Under the pieces are notes generated by a model that made no database searches, was not told where the DNA came from, and saw only the letters and a program-made list of their open reading frames with translations. A stretch of DNA of 64,000 bases from Aaosphaeria pasadenensis (lineage: Eukaryota > Ascomycota > Dothideomycetes > Pleosporales), in NCBI GenBank assembly GCA_022813625.1, contig JAKLMB010000013.1, forward strand, positions 620,001 to 684,000. Direction: 5' to 3'. This document shows, piece after piece, positions 47,952-60,417 of this stretch (position 1 is its first letter; every line of letters begins with the position of its first letter). The position numbers were made by a program, and so were the translations under genes.

Positions 47952-48745
47952 AATTTCTCGTTACTGTCATTGGGAGCATGCTGAGTCAATGGAGAGGATG
48001 GAGCACTTGAGAAATTTTCGGGGTTTTGTTGTGTCCCATCCTTCAGGTCAGTGGTTTATTGGCGTTGGCGTAGTATCATAAGGACGAGTCTGTATACCCC
48101 TTAACCAAGCGTGGTGGCGTGCTTCAAGTAATGAATTGTCGATGGCCACGGTACTTTTCTTATTAGTTCCTTTGGTGGATAGGATCGTGTTGTTCATGTG
48201 GGATATTAGCGACAAGGCTTCTGTGACATCCTTCGTCTGCAGGAAAATGCTATTTTCGTCATGCAACATGATACTCCGTCACCCTTCGGAATCCCCAACG
48301 ATAGGTTTAGCTTTAAACCCAATTATCAAAGTTATCACTTATTCACAACATGGAAATTCAATATGACGAAAACCATGCCCCAGGACACAAACGAGGCTCT
48401 CTTACGCAGGTGAACATGGGTCTCAGAGTCCGGCGCTTCGCTAGCATCTTAAAACACTCGGGGCCGCCCAGGAGGGCTAGGCCCATCTCCATGTGCTCCC
48501 ATCAACTCCACTCAAATCTTCAGCCCTACAGTCTACCCCAACTCACAACCCACTCTCTACATCCTTCACGATCGCTTTCTACTAGTCACTCTTTTGTCTG
48601 ACATGCTTGATAGCCCGCTTTGCTTGTGATATCCCTTCGTTGCACTTCCAGGGGGTCGTAGTGCTGATATTCGAACTGCTCTGTGTACCCTGTTCCTCTT
48701 CAGCCGCACGCGTACACCCCACCAACTCAAACTCAAACAGACACG
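47952..48745. other. Intergenic, 0.8 kb
   Basis: Between two plus-strand genes. No supported gene. Confidence 0.5.
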
Positions 48746-50251
48746 ATGACTGTCTTCGTCACGTTTTCTATGGGCTCGAAGGAAGCGTATTTCTTCAACA
48801 GTCCTACACACTGGGCCTGGTAAGTCACTTTATCTCCTGAACATGTTTATAGCTACGACGATGCTTCCATTCATCCTGCACCAGGTACGCTGCCCATCAG
48901 GCTGCCAAGATTCAGCCGACTATCTGATTGAACAGGATGATAAATCGACGCGGAGATCGTCGCGCCGTTGACACGGTGTCGGGTCTCTGTGCTGCATGTA
49001 ATCTATCAACCTGCTATTGTAACTAACCGTCGTCGTAGGCATCATCTCCCTCCAGATGTAGAGGCATTGTTCACGAAGCAGCCTCCAATCAAGGATGTCA
49101 TTGAATGCGCAATAGGCGAGAATGGTGCATATTTTGTCAGTTTTAGAGACCATGATGGCCAAGTTTACTGCCGTAAGTAGATATGAACACCCTAGTATAG
49201 GGATTGCTATTTTGCAGCCAAAATAGCACGATGTTACTTCTAACGTTCTCTTGCGGTGGTCTTGAGAGACATACTGACACATACTAGGCCATTACAATCT
49301 ACCCAACGCCTTGACGATGTATCTGTATCACTCGCATCCGCAGGTGATACGCGACTTGACGACACTTTCCATCACTCTAGGCCCATACGACTCGTTCTAC
49401 GCCCATGACAAAACATCCGCCGAGTGGTCGAACTTACCACCCCTACTCGAGAAAGCCATCCTCAACCGTGTAGAGAGCCAGGATGCATGGAAGACGGTCT
49501 GGAGAGATGGGGGAAGAGAAGCACCAATGTTCGTCAGCTTGGGGGCAGATGGAAGCTACTTCATGCGAACAGTATCCGGGGGAGGATCATGGGATCTGAG
49601 GAGCAAATCTGAAGGGGTTATGGGAACTAATAAATTCCTTGAGGACGCCCCTAATTTCGCATCAATTGCCGTACGTACGACGTTCGATACCAGCGAAAAT
49701 TACGTTGCTGCGTGCTTGAGGTATCTTTGCTAATCAGTTGGGTATAGGGTCTTTACCTCTTCCAAAGCTATCCGGACTCCTACGTCCTACTACTCATGTC
49801 GGGTAAAACATTCTCGAACCTTCCTGAGCATACCTGGGCGGACTACAATAAGATGGCGCCTGCGCTCCCCCAACTCGCGCAGAGCTCAATGCCAATACCA
49901 GCCATTCCTCAAATGCGACCTCCTACGGCGATAGCAGCGCCGCTGCAGCAACAGCAATTCCAACAACCTCGGCAATTTCAACAGGTGGCACAGACGAGTT
50001 GCTGCGCGCCAGATAATCAGCACACAGGTATCCATGTGGCGCTACCTCCAAACTATGGACAGGTTCAGGGCATGATCAATCAAATCAGCGGGCAGCTGAA
50101 CGGTGGTGCTGTATATGCGGCACAACCGAATCAGACTCATTATCAAAATCATATGCAGCAGGGACAGACGACGGGAGTTATACCAGCACAAGGCATGAGC
50201 CCGGCCACACAACAACCGATGCAGACTGGTGGTTCGATGGCTTCGAGATGA
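48746..50251 (+). CDS. Conserved fungal protein of unknown function with Q-rich tail (364 aa)
   Basis: Four exons fit: 48746-48819, 49039-49172, 49288-49670 and 49748-50251. Joins give NSPTHWAWHHLPPDVEALF, QVYCRHYNLPNALTMYLY and FASIAGLYLFQSYPDS, all in frame. The first intron is long (219 bp) and may hide a small exon. Residues 1-225 carry repeated small motifs (GENGAYFVSFRDHDGQ, SLGADGSYFMRTVSGGGSWD, GLYLFQ...YVLLLMSGK), suggesting a beta-rich, propeller-like fold. The C-terminal ~140 residues are rich in Gln, Pro and Ala (LQQQQFQQPRQFQQ), with a CC pair. I recognise it as a family widespread in ascomycetes but know no function. No signal peptide or membrane helix. Confidence 0.75.
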
Positions 50252-51118
50252 AGTGGGTCCATCATATGTGTGGCGTGGACGTGCGAGGGAAAACTGACTG
50301 AACCCCATTTTCCTACTTGGGACTTCAAGAATGTCCCGCCTTATCTGCGGCGTTTTGTTGTAAGTTTGGTCTTCGTGACCTCTCAATTTCTTTCGTGATC
50401 ATGTAACTCGGATACCAGGCGAATATCTTTTTCTTTGGAGATCTTTATGGAATTAATTGGATGTCGGAATGTTGCTACTTCATATGTTGCATGGGATGTG
50501 GATGTATTTACTGTTCAACCAGATGCATAGTGCAAATGTCTCAGGTATGATGCCATGTGCCGCTAGTTTACATATAATTGAGATGTAACTCTTCATAGCT
50601 ACACTGGTACACTAACGCAAGTGCTCATTAACTTGGAATTATAAATGTTGTCGTGTCACAGACTCACCACCCTTTCTATTGGCATTTGCGTCAGCATTTA
50701 GTTATTTTGCGGCGCGGGGACCAATCATCGACAATCTAGCATCCAACTTCTCACTCCCTCATGTCCTTGTTGTACCATCTTGGCAACCACAGGATGGAAG
50801 TTTGCATCCTAGTGTTAAAATTGTATCTCAAAAAGGGAGAGACCACTAGCACTTATGTCTTGGCCATGGAGTAATATAGCTCCATATTCACGAGCTGAAT
50901 GTAAGCGCCAATGTCTTTGTTGATGATTTCTTATAGTTACATCATATATAGAATTCCATAGCTACGCCGTACAACTTAGTTATTATTCCCAACAGTGTAC
51001 TTAGAGTCGCACAAGCTGCACTACCACTTCAACGACATATCATACCTTTCTCCTACTTTCCATTCAAGACTTGGACATCTACGCTTCGAATTCTATATAC
51101 ATCCCATCGACAGCAACC
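50252..51118. other. Intergenic, 0.9 kb
   Basis: Upstream of the glutathione transferase gene. No supported gene. Confidence 0.5.
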
Positions 51119-51967
51119 ATGGCAGAACCACCATCACCACCAACCCAAACCCCCAAACAAACCATCATCCCCAAGCTCCACCTCCTCGCCCACTCCCAAG
51201 CCCAACGCGTCCTCTGGATCCTCGAAGAACTCTCCGCCTCCAAAGGCCTCCACTACGATTTCGAACGGTACCCACGATCCCGGGACTCCCTAGCCTCCCT
51301 CTCCAAAATCCACCCCCTCGGCAAATCCCCCATCCTCACCCTCTCCACCACCGACTCCAGCCCCCCACCCACAGTCCAAGTGCAACCCGGCCTCCTCACC
51401 GAATCCGTCGCCATCCTCCAGTACCTCAGCGACGAGTTCGGCGGGGACACGTACGTCCCCGAGTCGCTCGACGACAAGCGCCGTGACGCATTTTTCACGG
51501 TGTTTGCGGCGGATACGCTGAGCTTGAAGAACGATTTCGCGATTATATACGATGTGCCTGCGCAGGTTGTGCCATGGGGGTTCAAGACGATTGTGTGGGC
51601 GCTGACGAGGCCGATGGTGAATCATTGGTTGAGTGACTTGCAGCCGATTTATCAGTTGCTCGAGGATGCGTTGTCTGATGAGAAACCGTGGTTTGCGGGG
51701 AAGAAGATGGGTTTGAGCGATGTGAATATGACGTGGGGGATGGTGAGTGATACGTCTATGTTTTCTATTTCGAGCTTCGAATCCCTAAGTGATATGAATG
51801 CCATACTGACTCGAGCACCGTAGGATGTATCTGTCCACAGAAAGTATATTGACCTGAAGAAGTTCCCGAAACTGGCGGAGTGGTATGAGAGAATTGAGAG
51901 TAGGGAGGGGTACCAGAGCGCGCTGAAGAAAGGGCTTGGGTTCGATTTGAAAACGTGGGGGCAGTAG
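51119..51967 (+). CDS. Glutathione S-transferase-like protein (255 aa)
   Basis: Exons 51119-51742 and 51824-51967 join in frame (GTGAGT...CGTAG). The start has a good context (AACCATGG). Residues 17-110 are a thioredoxin-like GST N-domain: KLHLLAHSQAQRVLWILEEL, HPLGKSPIL (the cis-proline loop, with P before ILTL) and TESVAILQYLSDEF (Glu-Ser pair that binds glutathione). Residues 115-250 form the helical C-domain, with PWFAGKKMGLSDVNMTWGM and KLAEWYERIESREGYQSAL. The usual role is conjugation of glutathione to electrophiles in the cytosol. The substrate is unknown. The gene contains a C-rich to G-rich strand switch near 51450. Confidence 0.92.
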
Positions 51968-52123
51968 GCATCCCAGGTGATGGGGAGGCGCATTAGGCCG
52001 ACATGGTCATACTCGGGGATCCAGGTATTCTATGATGTCTACATAGTCATAGTTCTTCATGCTAAGACAGCCAGCCAGCTTGCATTTGTTATTTACTATA
52101 GAGAGGTTCGATAGCAGTAATGA

Positions 52124-54059
52124 TCATGAAGCCGCCCAAACGGGATCATTGAGTATAGGCGGCGCATCGTTCAGCAGATCGGGAGGGAACTCCATGTTCC
52201 AATCGATAATATCATCCGACGGTATCATATGAAACGGATCGCCCCATTCAGTCCCTGTAAATGTCGGTGGAGCTCTCGGTTGCTCTGTAGGAGCACATGG
52301 AGGTTGTGTGTCAGGCGGGGGAGTGTTGTTGTGTGGAACGTGTAACATAGGCGTGATATGAGAAGATGCTGGTCCTGAGTAGAATGATTGCCGTAGTTCG
52401 TCTTCGCACTGTCGGATGATGCCAGCGACCTTACCGAGTATCTTCTGTTCTACGGGACCATCTTCTCTCTCAGCGGTGGCGTGGATTTCTTGACGGATGC
52501 GTTGGAGAAGCTCCCGTCGGAATCGGCGGGACTCTTCGCTAGGAGAGTCGCAGTCGTAATCTGATGACCTGTTAGTTTGTACATCGAAATGATAGGAATG
52601 TGATTGACTGACAAGGTGATGGTATATCCGCTTCAGCGACTTCGGGGAATAGCAGTTGATACGTATCTCTCCATTTGTCTTCTTCGAGACGCCCTGGTAT
52701 CGATCGTTTGCGAAGGGTTTCCAATTTATTTCGATCAATGCCTTCCATGGGCTGATGCTCGGACATCTCGCATGGTTGAGAGCGTAAATGAGTCGAGAGG
52801 TCTCCGTCTGAGTCGAAGACCTCGTAGCATCGTGGACAGTATATCGACTGTGCATGGTTTCGATATAAATGCTCTCTGCTCACAGTTAGCATTGTTTTGG
52901 GTTAGAACACGGCGAACGTACTTTACTCGGTGTACTGTCGGCCAACCAGGGCCTTTGCATGTACGTTTATTGTATTGATTCGGATCATGCTTGTAAAAAG
53001 GACAAGCAAACTTCGGACCGTTCTCAGAGTCCTCGGTCGTTGTGACAGAGACCCTTCGCCGCTTCGTAGGCCCATCTTCATCCTCGCCGTCGGGATGAAG
53101 ACTCTCGTCGCCACGGCCCCTACGCTTCGATTGTCCGGTATTCATACCTTGACCGCTTCCCCGGCGAGAAGAGGCTGTGGTGGATTTTCTCCGACCGGAA
53201 TTGCCTCCTGCGCATTGTACGTAGGCAGCGTATCGAAGGTTGACTTCGACTTTGTGCATGATGATGTCGATGGTGGCTAATGTGGCTTTTGACATGTTGC
53301 CAGGAGCCATGTTGGGCGATTCGTCTTCGCTGTCGTCGGTGATGGAATAGTCGCCCCCGCTGCCGTTTGATGATAAAGATACTATTGAAGAGACACGGTC
53401 GCTGGGTCTGTCTTTGGGTGGATAGGACTCATCCATCCACTGTTCTACTTCCTCTTGGTGTCGGCTCTCTAGATGGTGAAGAGATAGACAGGTGCTCCGT
53501 GCCGTGTCTGCAGACTGGTTTGCAGGTGTCTTGACCGCATGAATCCTACCCCATGGCATATTAGTCTGTAGTCCGATGCACATACAAGTGTTTAAAATAC
53601 CAATCGGGTTGCTCAGGCCTGCCAGTATGGACGTTTGAGCATGGGTTACTTGTCACGTGAGCACGGGTAGCAACATGTGCATTCTCGGTGGCTGCAGACT
53701 TTCCGAGTACCAAGGGCCTTTTCAAAGAGTCGAACTTTTGCGTGTATTGTGAATAAATTTTGTCATCCGCTGGACATTCGAACACAGTTCGAAGATCATT
53801 GGCGAAAGGGAAAGATACTACAGCTCGTTAGCATGTGAAGTCCTCAAGGGATATCACGAAACTTACCAGCACTTGCATCAGCGGAGAGAAAGTCGGAGGG
53901 TGAAAGCGAGAGGTCAGGATCGCTGTTATAACCCGAGTCACCAGTACGGGACGAGCCGATTGAATCCCTCCGCGATACCTCGCCATTGCGCGTAATTCTA
54001 AGTTTTGGCAATGTAGTATTGGGCTGGTAGTGAACCTCGTTCCAGACGGTAGGCTCCAT
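52124..54059 (-). CDS. C2H2-like zinc-finger regulator (582 aa)
   Basis: Five exons on the minus strand: 54059-53867, 53817-53586, 53545-52922, 52875-52613 and 52560-52124, all GT-AG and in frame. The product has an N-terminal Ser-rich region (DSGYNSDPDLSLSPSDFLSA), a basic nuclear-localisation-like KRRRVSV, and then the conserved block FACPFYKHDPNQYNKRTCKG, GPGWPTVHRVKEHLYRNHAQ and YCPRCYEVF...HLRSQPCE, a fungal-specific zinc-finger arrangement. LEEDKWRDTYQLLFPE and IPSPYYD follow, both typical of this family. The C-terminus is acidic and Pro-rich (IIDWNMEFPPDLLND), which could be a transactivation region. DNA targets are unknown. The last intron was placed with acceptor CATCAG because it restores IPSPYYD. 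Confidence 0.85.
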
Positions 54060-55087
54060 TGCGCAGTATCGCAATAGAAAGAAAAGAATGGTCAGCAAAA
54101 GAAGCGAAGGAAGCGTGCGTGAAAAAACAAAGCAGACTCGATAATGATGCAGGTGTCCGGACTTCTCATTGCTAGAAACTTTGTTTCGTGTTTGCCTGAT
54201 GGATCAATTATGTACCTATGACTCTCTGCGCGACTGCGCAAACATAACATCTGACGTCTTTCGCAAGGCAACCGACGCGGAATCCTTCCCTGATAATCGC
54301 TGAAAATTGTACCACATCGGCAATGCGGCCCTCAGCTGGAGAGGCACAGAGGTTGCAGTAGAGAGGGAGGGGTACAAGTCATCCCAGGTGGCTGTGCTAA
54401 TCCTGTCCTGTCCCAATTGATTAACACTCGGGCGGGCGGCACTCCCACGTTTTTGCTTCCGGTGAATTGGGACTCGGAGCAGATCGTTTACGAGTCCGAC
54501 CTTATTTGGCAAAAGGCAAAAGGTCTAGGCCAATCAACCGAAGTCGACCTACACGTTGAAGTGGTCGGCTGCCTTGTGTGTGTTGTGTGATTCAATAGAA
54601 GCTGACCCCATGAAACATGATGGAATTCTGCACCTCTGTCTGATCCTTACGCAACACAGCAGCCGAGGCATGTTGACACTGCCCACCCGTTCACCCACTT
54701 CGTCAAACTTCGCGTATACCGTCGCCCGTTATATCTACCGGGGTGGCATACCTGTTTGTAGCTCCCGTCACGTGTTTACATCAAGCCAGAGGGTTAGGCG
54801 TATTTGTTTATTACTACTTTCAAGTAATCGATGTGGTACCTAGTATTACAAAACAGTATTAAGAATAGTTTTATTCGACCACGTGTCTTGCATGATACAC
54901 CATAATGCTGTGCTATGGCAGTGGTAGCCCTCTGAATGCTGGAATTTCCTGGCGCTTCTTTATACACACATGTTTCTTGGTCGACTATAAGCTTGAATCG
55001 TTGCCATTGTTCAAATATACATAGAAAATGAAGATCTCGTCGTCATTGGCAGCTAGTCCCACTCATAAGTCCATTTACCTGGTATCG
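54060..55087. other. Intergenic, 1 kb
   Basis: Upstream of the zinc-finger regulator (-) and downstream of the kinase (-). No supported gene. Confidence 0.5.
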
Positions 55088-56461
55088 TCAGCGGTTGTTA
55101 TTATCACTTGTATGAACGGGGTTCGCACCATCTTTCCATATTGGTCTGTAGTACCTATTGTGCTCTTCTGACCATGCCCATTGCTCGAAAGAAGGAGAAG
55201 TCCTTGGTTCACTCGCGATAGTATTCTGGCTTGCCGAGCCATGTGACCAGGTTAATGGCGGTGGTTGGTTTATTGAAGCGTCCCTATCCTCGGTGTCTCT
55301 ACTGTCGCAGCTGTAGGCAGTATGCCAGCTACCAAAGGTCGACTGTCGAGTAGGTGCTGGTGGTTGTTCGAAATTGTAGTCGAGGGCCCGGTCGGATTGT
55401 GGCAGTTGCTGGTTTCCACTTGATGTCCCCCGATAGCTCTGGTCCATACAGCATGAGCAGAAGTATTTGCTGGCTTCGACATCTGCGCTGAGCCTCTCGA
55501 CTATACTCTGTGCAGACACACGTCTACGCATATCAGTCTCGAACATGAGATAGCATGCATGAATGATCGGCTGCGCAGCGCTGACTGTATTGTTGCTCAA
55601 GCAGTCGAGGACATATTCTAATCTGTCTCGATAACAGAACCCTATTGACATATACGTGATTTCAGTTGGATACGTTAAAGCCATGATCATTTGAAAGTAT
55701 ACGCAGCCCAAGGCCCAGACGTCAGTACCTTGATTTTTCTCAACGCCATTTTCGAGCTCTGGAGCGAAGTATCGTAGGGTGCCGCGCACATCATTCATCG
55801 TCGTTGCCCGCTCGAGCGCAGTCCAGTCGAACGCGAGGCCGAAATCAGCAATAAGAACCCGATCTTCACTGATCAAAATGTTATCGGGTTTTATGTCGCA
55901 ATGCCTTGTTCTGTTCTCGTGGATGAATGCCAGAGCATTTGCGAGACAGCCGAAAGCGTTCCATAGTGCACTAGCTCGTCGTTCTGAAGGTCTCTCGATG
56001 TAATTTTCAAGATAGTCACTGAGGGTGCCCTGCTCGGCGAATTTCGTAAGTATACCAAATTCTTCGAAATTTGGCCCGGTCTCGTAAGAGGCATACGTTT
56101 TTATCAAATGCACGTGTTGAAGCCTCCGTGTATTGTTCGCCTCCCGCATACAATCATTCCTCGACACCTTTCTTGAAATTCTCAATTTCTTTAGCGCATA
56201 GACCTTCCCGTTGTTTCTGTCTCTAACCTTCGATACGGCTCCAAAGGCTCCATTGTTAATGAATCCTAGATCTTCGAAAGGGAGGCGTCTGTAGTCTGGT
56301 TCACGCACATGTGCCCCTTCGTTGAAGTGAAGTGGCTCGTACTCGTGGTAATCCATCTTGTGTATGTTTGGGTCTGTGTATCTCCGACTAATGCGGGCTG
56401 GGTTCGGAAGGCTATACCTGTTGGAAGTCAATACTGTCTCTACTAAGTTACTACAAGTCAT
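55088..56461 (-). CDS. Serine/threonine protein kinase (457 aa)
   Basis: Single exon. The kinase domain covers about residues 60-330: glycine loop NNGAFGAVSKV (69-79), catalytic lysine in VYALKKL (K91), alpha-C glutamate near REANN (107), catalytic loop RHCDIKPDN (D189, K191, N194; HCD instead of HRD), DFG at 206-208, FAPEL (APE at 233-235) and GTDVWALGCVYFQM. All catalytic residues are present, so it should be active. The tail is disordered, with a short aromatic motif FEQWAWSEEHNRYYRP near residue 430 found at the ends of several fungal signalling proteins. The first ~35 residues may be untranslated, with M36 (MDYHEYEP) as the real start. Substrate unknown. It shares only the general kinase fold with the broken kinase at 22.2 kb. 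Confidence 0.88.
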   Translation of the reverse strand: MTCSNLVETVLTSNRYSLPNPARISRRYTDPNIHKMDYHEYEPLHFNEGAHVREPDYRRLPFEDLGFINNGAFGAVSKVRDRNNGKVYALKKLRISRKVSRNDCMREANNTRRLQHVHLIKTYASYETGPNFEEFGILTKFAEQGTLSDYLENYIERPSERRASALWNAFGCLANALAFIHENRTRHCDIKPDNILISEDRVLIADFGLAFDWTALERATTMNDVRGTLRYFAPELENGVEKNQGTDVWALGCVYFQMIMALTYPTEITYMSIGFCYRDRLEYVLDCLSNNTVSAAQPIIHACYLMFETDMRRRVSAQSIVERLSADVEASKYFCSCCMDQSYRGTSSGNQQLPQSDRALDYNFEQPPAPTRQSTFGSWHTAYSCDSRDTEDRDASINQPPPLTWSHGSASQNTIASEPRTSPSFEQWAWSEEHNRYYRPIWKDGANPVHTSDNNNR

Positions 56462-57520
56462 ACATGAAATTTTGCTAGCCCTTTTGTTCCTTTATTAATA
56501 CACAGTCTGTTCTCTCATCTACAAACGTCGCATAAAGGAACTTGGTAGGCGATCGATACCTGATCTAAGTAACTCTAATGCGCGAAGATCACATGAATCA
56601 TATCTCTTAACAAATTTGAGATGGCTTGATCATGGCCGACAAGGCAAAGAACCCACAAAAGCATGAAGTGAGGGACACAGGCAACAGTCGGGATCACTTC
56701 TTTAGAGGTCGGGGATGTACATTAGGCTGAACATTGAGGGGCAATCCGGCGGCGAACCAAATATATTTATGATAAGGCCAGCTCCCACGCACCCCGCCCC
56801 AACGATGCAAGTCCCGCAAGGCTGAGAGTCGCCCTACCCAATGACAACGCATCGGTTTTCCCTTCATATATACGATCAATGCCACCAGTTATACGCTTCA
56901 GGTAGAACTTAGCTCGGTTAACAGCGCATAATGCGGCTCTTACTGGGGGCGCCGAGAAGGGCGGTCTTTGTCGCCTTGGAACTCGGGCGTCGTGAGGCAC
57001 GTTTGAAGCCCTGACAATTGTTGCAGCTACTGGATTGCACGTTGAAATCATAAGTCAACATACTTAAACACAAAAATTCGAAGGCATGCCTTATATCTAT
57101 TACCGGGCGTTTTGCCTCTTATTCCTCCAAGCACAGACATGAGTGTTGCAGCAGAAGCAGACCCGAAATTTATCAAACTCGTGTGCAATAATCACCTTTA
57201 CTATAAAATACTAGTGGCCTGACCATAACCTATACTCAGTAATGTTATGACTCTCAAGGCGCTGCAACATTATAGCACTTTACGAAGCCAATTGTTCTAC
57301 ACTTCCATCATCGAGCAAGGCTCAGGTCGATAGCTGCTGACCAGCTGAACCGAGTCCACTCGCTGTGAATCAAACCCTTGGGAATATTAAACACAAGTTT
57401 TCCATTCCATAGCTACTGTACAACTATTAAACGAAAACAGTTTTACTAGTGAAAGGTCTTATAGACTTTACATAGTTTCATATGCCGACTGGCCGGTTGG
57501 CAGCACATGATTGTTCGTCT
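56462..57520. other. Intergenic, 1 kb
   Basis: No supported gene. Confidence 0.5.
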
Positions 57521-58039
57521 TCACTTCGAGTTCAAACTCATTTTGAATCCGTCGCTGAATGCACAGCGCCAGCGACGAGCGAGATAGTTTGGGTTCTCCC
57601 CTGCGCAGCCGAACGAGTTCTTGCCATCATACGTGCATGTGCCCACCTGTTTATCATCTCGTGTTAACCACATGTTGTTTTCGAGTCCGCAACCTTGCAA
57701 AGAATACTGTCCCTCGAGACCCGGTAGATTGAAAGGTCTGCCACAAGGCGAAGCCTCGTTCTCTTTGACGCCCAGGTCTGTGCCGAAGGTGCATGAGTCC
57801 TGGTCAGCGACCCAGGCTACCCAATGCCCGTTTATAGCGATGTTTTCTGTATCTAGGACGCCAAAGTCGATGCCAGTCGGGTTTTGCGGGGTTACGCCAG
57901 GTGTAGGTGTAGGTGAAGGTGCGGGCAGTCCAGTACTAGACTCGGCAACTGCACCAGCAGGAGCGGCAGCTGCCATAGTATTCAAACTTGAGAAGGCAAT
58001 GATTGCCAATGCAGCCGAGTTGGAGAGAGAGAATTGCAT
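57521..58039 (-). CDS. Small secreted cysteine-containing protein, candidate effector (172 aa)
   Basis: Single exon with a clear signal peptide (MQFSLSNSAALAIIAFSSL, cleavage likely after an Ala near residue 26). A Pro/Thr linker (PAPSPTPTPGVTP) precedes a compact domain with six cysteines (DSC, SPC, GC, TC, GC, RC), enough for three disulfides. No catalytic motif is seen. The flanks are gene-poor, as is common for effector-type genes. I do not recognise a named family. Call as effector candidate is inference from size, secretion and cysteines. Confidence 0.75.
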   Translation of the reverse strand: MQFSLSNSAALAIIAFSSLNTMAAAAPAGAVAESSTGLPAPSPTPTPGVTPQNPTGIDFGVLDTENIAINGHWVAWVADQDSCTFGTDLGVKENEASPCGRPFNLPGLEGQYSLQGCGLENNMWLTRDDKQVGTCTYDGKNSFGCAGENPNYLARRWRCAFSDGFKMSLNSK

Positions 58040-60417
58040 TTTTATTGATAGAAAGTATGTTTTGGGGAGAATTTGGTATCGATGTTGGAATTGCGAAATT
58101 CAACGAATAAAGCGAGTGTGTGTTTGGAATGAGTGACTTGATTGAAATGAAAAGTGAATGTGCCGTGATGATGATGATCGTTACGGCTCAGATATCAGTA
58201 TTTATATGGAAATAGACATTCCCATGGCTAGATTACCGTCAGGCATTTTGACTACGAATCATGATTTGTTCACATCACTCTTAGTAACTCCGACTCCTAG
58301 CATGGTACGCAGCTGAAGGGTGCTGTCGCATTATTTACGCTAGGTACTTTGAAAAGGAATGGAAATGTAATATGACTTCGCTGCCGGCTTGATGTATATA
58401 ATAATACTCTACTAATCAGCACATAATTTTCCGCATCTAGATTCCATCGGACTTTGGGGTCGTGCATTGTCTGTATGTAGTCGAATGGGCCAATCCAGTC
58501 CATTTTGATGTCAAGATAAGGTTAGCGTCCCCCTAGAGCCCGAGTCCCGTACCATAGATGTCCACTCCGCTGGTAGATGTTATTTGGTTCAGCTGTCGGA
58601 CATGGAAAACCTAAAACGCCTGCTCCATGTCAAATCCTGTGAACCTGTCTCCGCTCCTCTAATTGTAACGATTAAAAGGCCCACGTGCCCATCAATTACC
58701 CACTGCATCTGCCATACTTCGGAACTCAACCTACAAAAGTCGCCACGTGCCAGACCATCTCAACGCCTGTCGGCATGGTCTTTTTGATAGTCATGATTTC
58801 CTACAATACACAAAGCTTCAGATCGACACAGGCTTATCATCGGACTCTGAAGTAAGGGTCACGTCGTCTCGCAAAAAACTTCATTGGGCTCTCGCTTAAG
58901 GCATTTTTCCATGTCAATCTCTCACAACAACCGCCCTCTCTCCCCTGGATTCATTGTCGATATATATAGTCCGCCGCGCCTTTAGCGTGAAGTGCCATAA
59001 TATTGAACTTAGATTTTATGCATCCAGAAGCCTAGATCTTGTGGGTCAGCTTGCCGTCGCTAGAACATCTGCAATGTGGTTTGGCATACTAGTTCACCGA
59101 ACTCCAAAGTGCGCGCATAATCCGCCTAGAAAGACTATAGATCTAGATCAGTGGCCTGTGGCCGGTGGCTGGTTTCATGCGATCTCTGAGCAAAGATTGT
59201 GATGGAGTGTTAATGAGCTGAAACCTGTTGGACACCCAATATCCGAGTAAGATTATCATGATTATCTTTTCATAGTAACATAACTCTTAACACATGGGTT
59301 TTAACAATGCTGGAGTATCATTGAGAACTTCACTTTCAAGATGCTCAAAAGGCATATTTACTGGCCTTGGTATGTAGTGTAGTGCTATTGTGGTCCGTGA
59401 CAGACATATTGTTTCAACATTGAAATCATGTTCTGCTTCGAGACCAAATTGCAGCTATAGTCCTCGCAATTCATCTAGACGACCCACAATTCTCTATTGT
59501 CCTTCTACATACCTTTCTGTAGTACATTAAATATTTTCCGACAGATGTGCACGTCCCGGCCAAGCGAAAGTTGTTACTATGCGGCGAGCTACAAGCTAGC
59601 CTAGAATTAGGATGCTAATGAACGGGAAAGCAACGATAGCAATGCGTGCAAAAGCTAAAATACGAAATGGAGAGTGTACTCGTCTCAAAAGAAGGGCCAG
59701 TAAAAAACATAGGACCATCTTGGAGAAGAACGGCGGTCATATTCTAGCAAGTGGAAGAACGGCTCGTAGAAATTAGCATTGTGAGCATTTATTTAACTCT
59801 TTTCGCGCTTATCTTCACGACTGGATTTATCAAATCTACCATGTTATGCTCCCGTCTTTCGAACAACTCCATTCATCTATTGATGCCCATCTTTTAAACC
59901 CAGCCAAGCCTTTTCGGCCCCGATATTCTCCATGTTGTTCAAGATTGCTTATCGCCAAATACCCTGTATGATGAACACCAGGTAAATCACCATCTCCATG
60001 TTGCTACGATCGCTACGGAATAGCGGGCTAAATGTCCAAAAATGGAAAATGTTGGACAAACACATCACCGCAGAACCGGACTTTATTCGCAGAACTCCAG
60101 ATACCGAAATAAATAGGAACAAAAAAAATGCTCTCGGATCAAGCGGCAGCTTCCCAGACATGGATGGGTTTGGAAATAATCGCAACCATGAAGACCGTAT
60201 ATTCGCCCGCATACAACGATCTTCCTGAATCATGATATATATCACATACAAGCTCACTCCGAAAGAGCCATAGAACCGTACTTTGCAACGGCCACCGACA
60301 CTCATTTTCATCGTTTATTCTCCGTTTACCATTCCCAAGTTCGCTCTTTTAGCTCGCGTTGCTGCACTCTTATTTCGTTCTTAGTATTGATTGTATAGAA
60401 GCTATATAGATTTGACA
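58040..60417. other. Intergenic, 2.4 kb, AT-rich in part
   Basis: No supported gene. Frames at 59949-60311 (-) and 59998-60228 (+) overlap and lack motifs. The first ~150 bases left of the effector gene's start are its 5' leader and promoter. Confidence 0.5.

Noticed and set aside
52561..52608. Alternative last intron of the zinc-finger regulator using donor GTCAAT
   Set aside because: It keeps frame but gives IPSPCQSSDYD, while donor GTCAGT with acceptor CATCAG restores the family text IPSPYYD.
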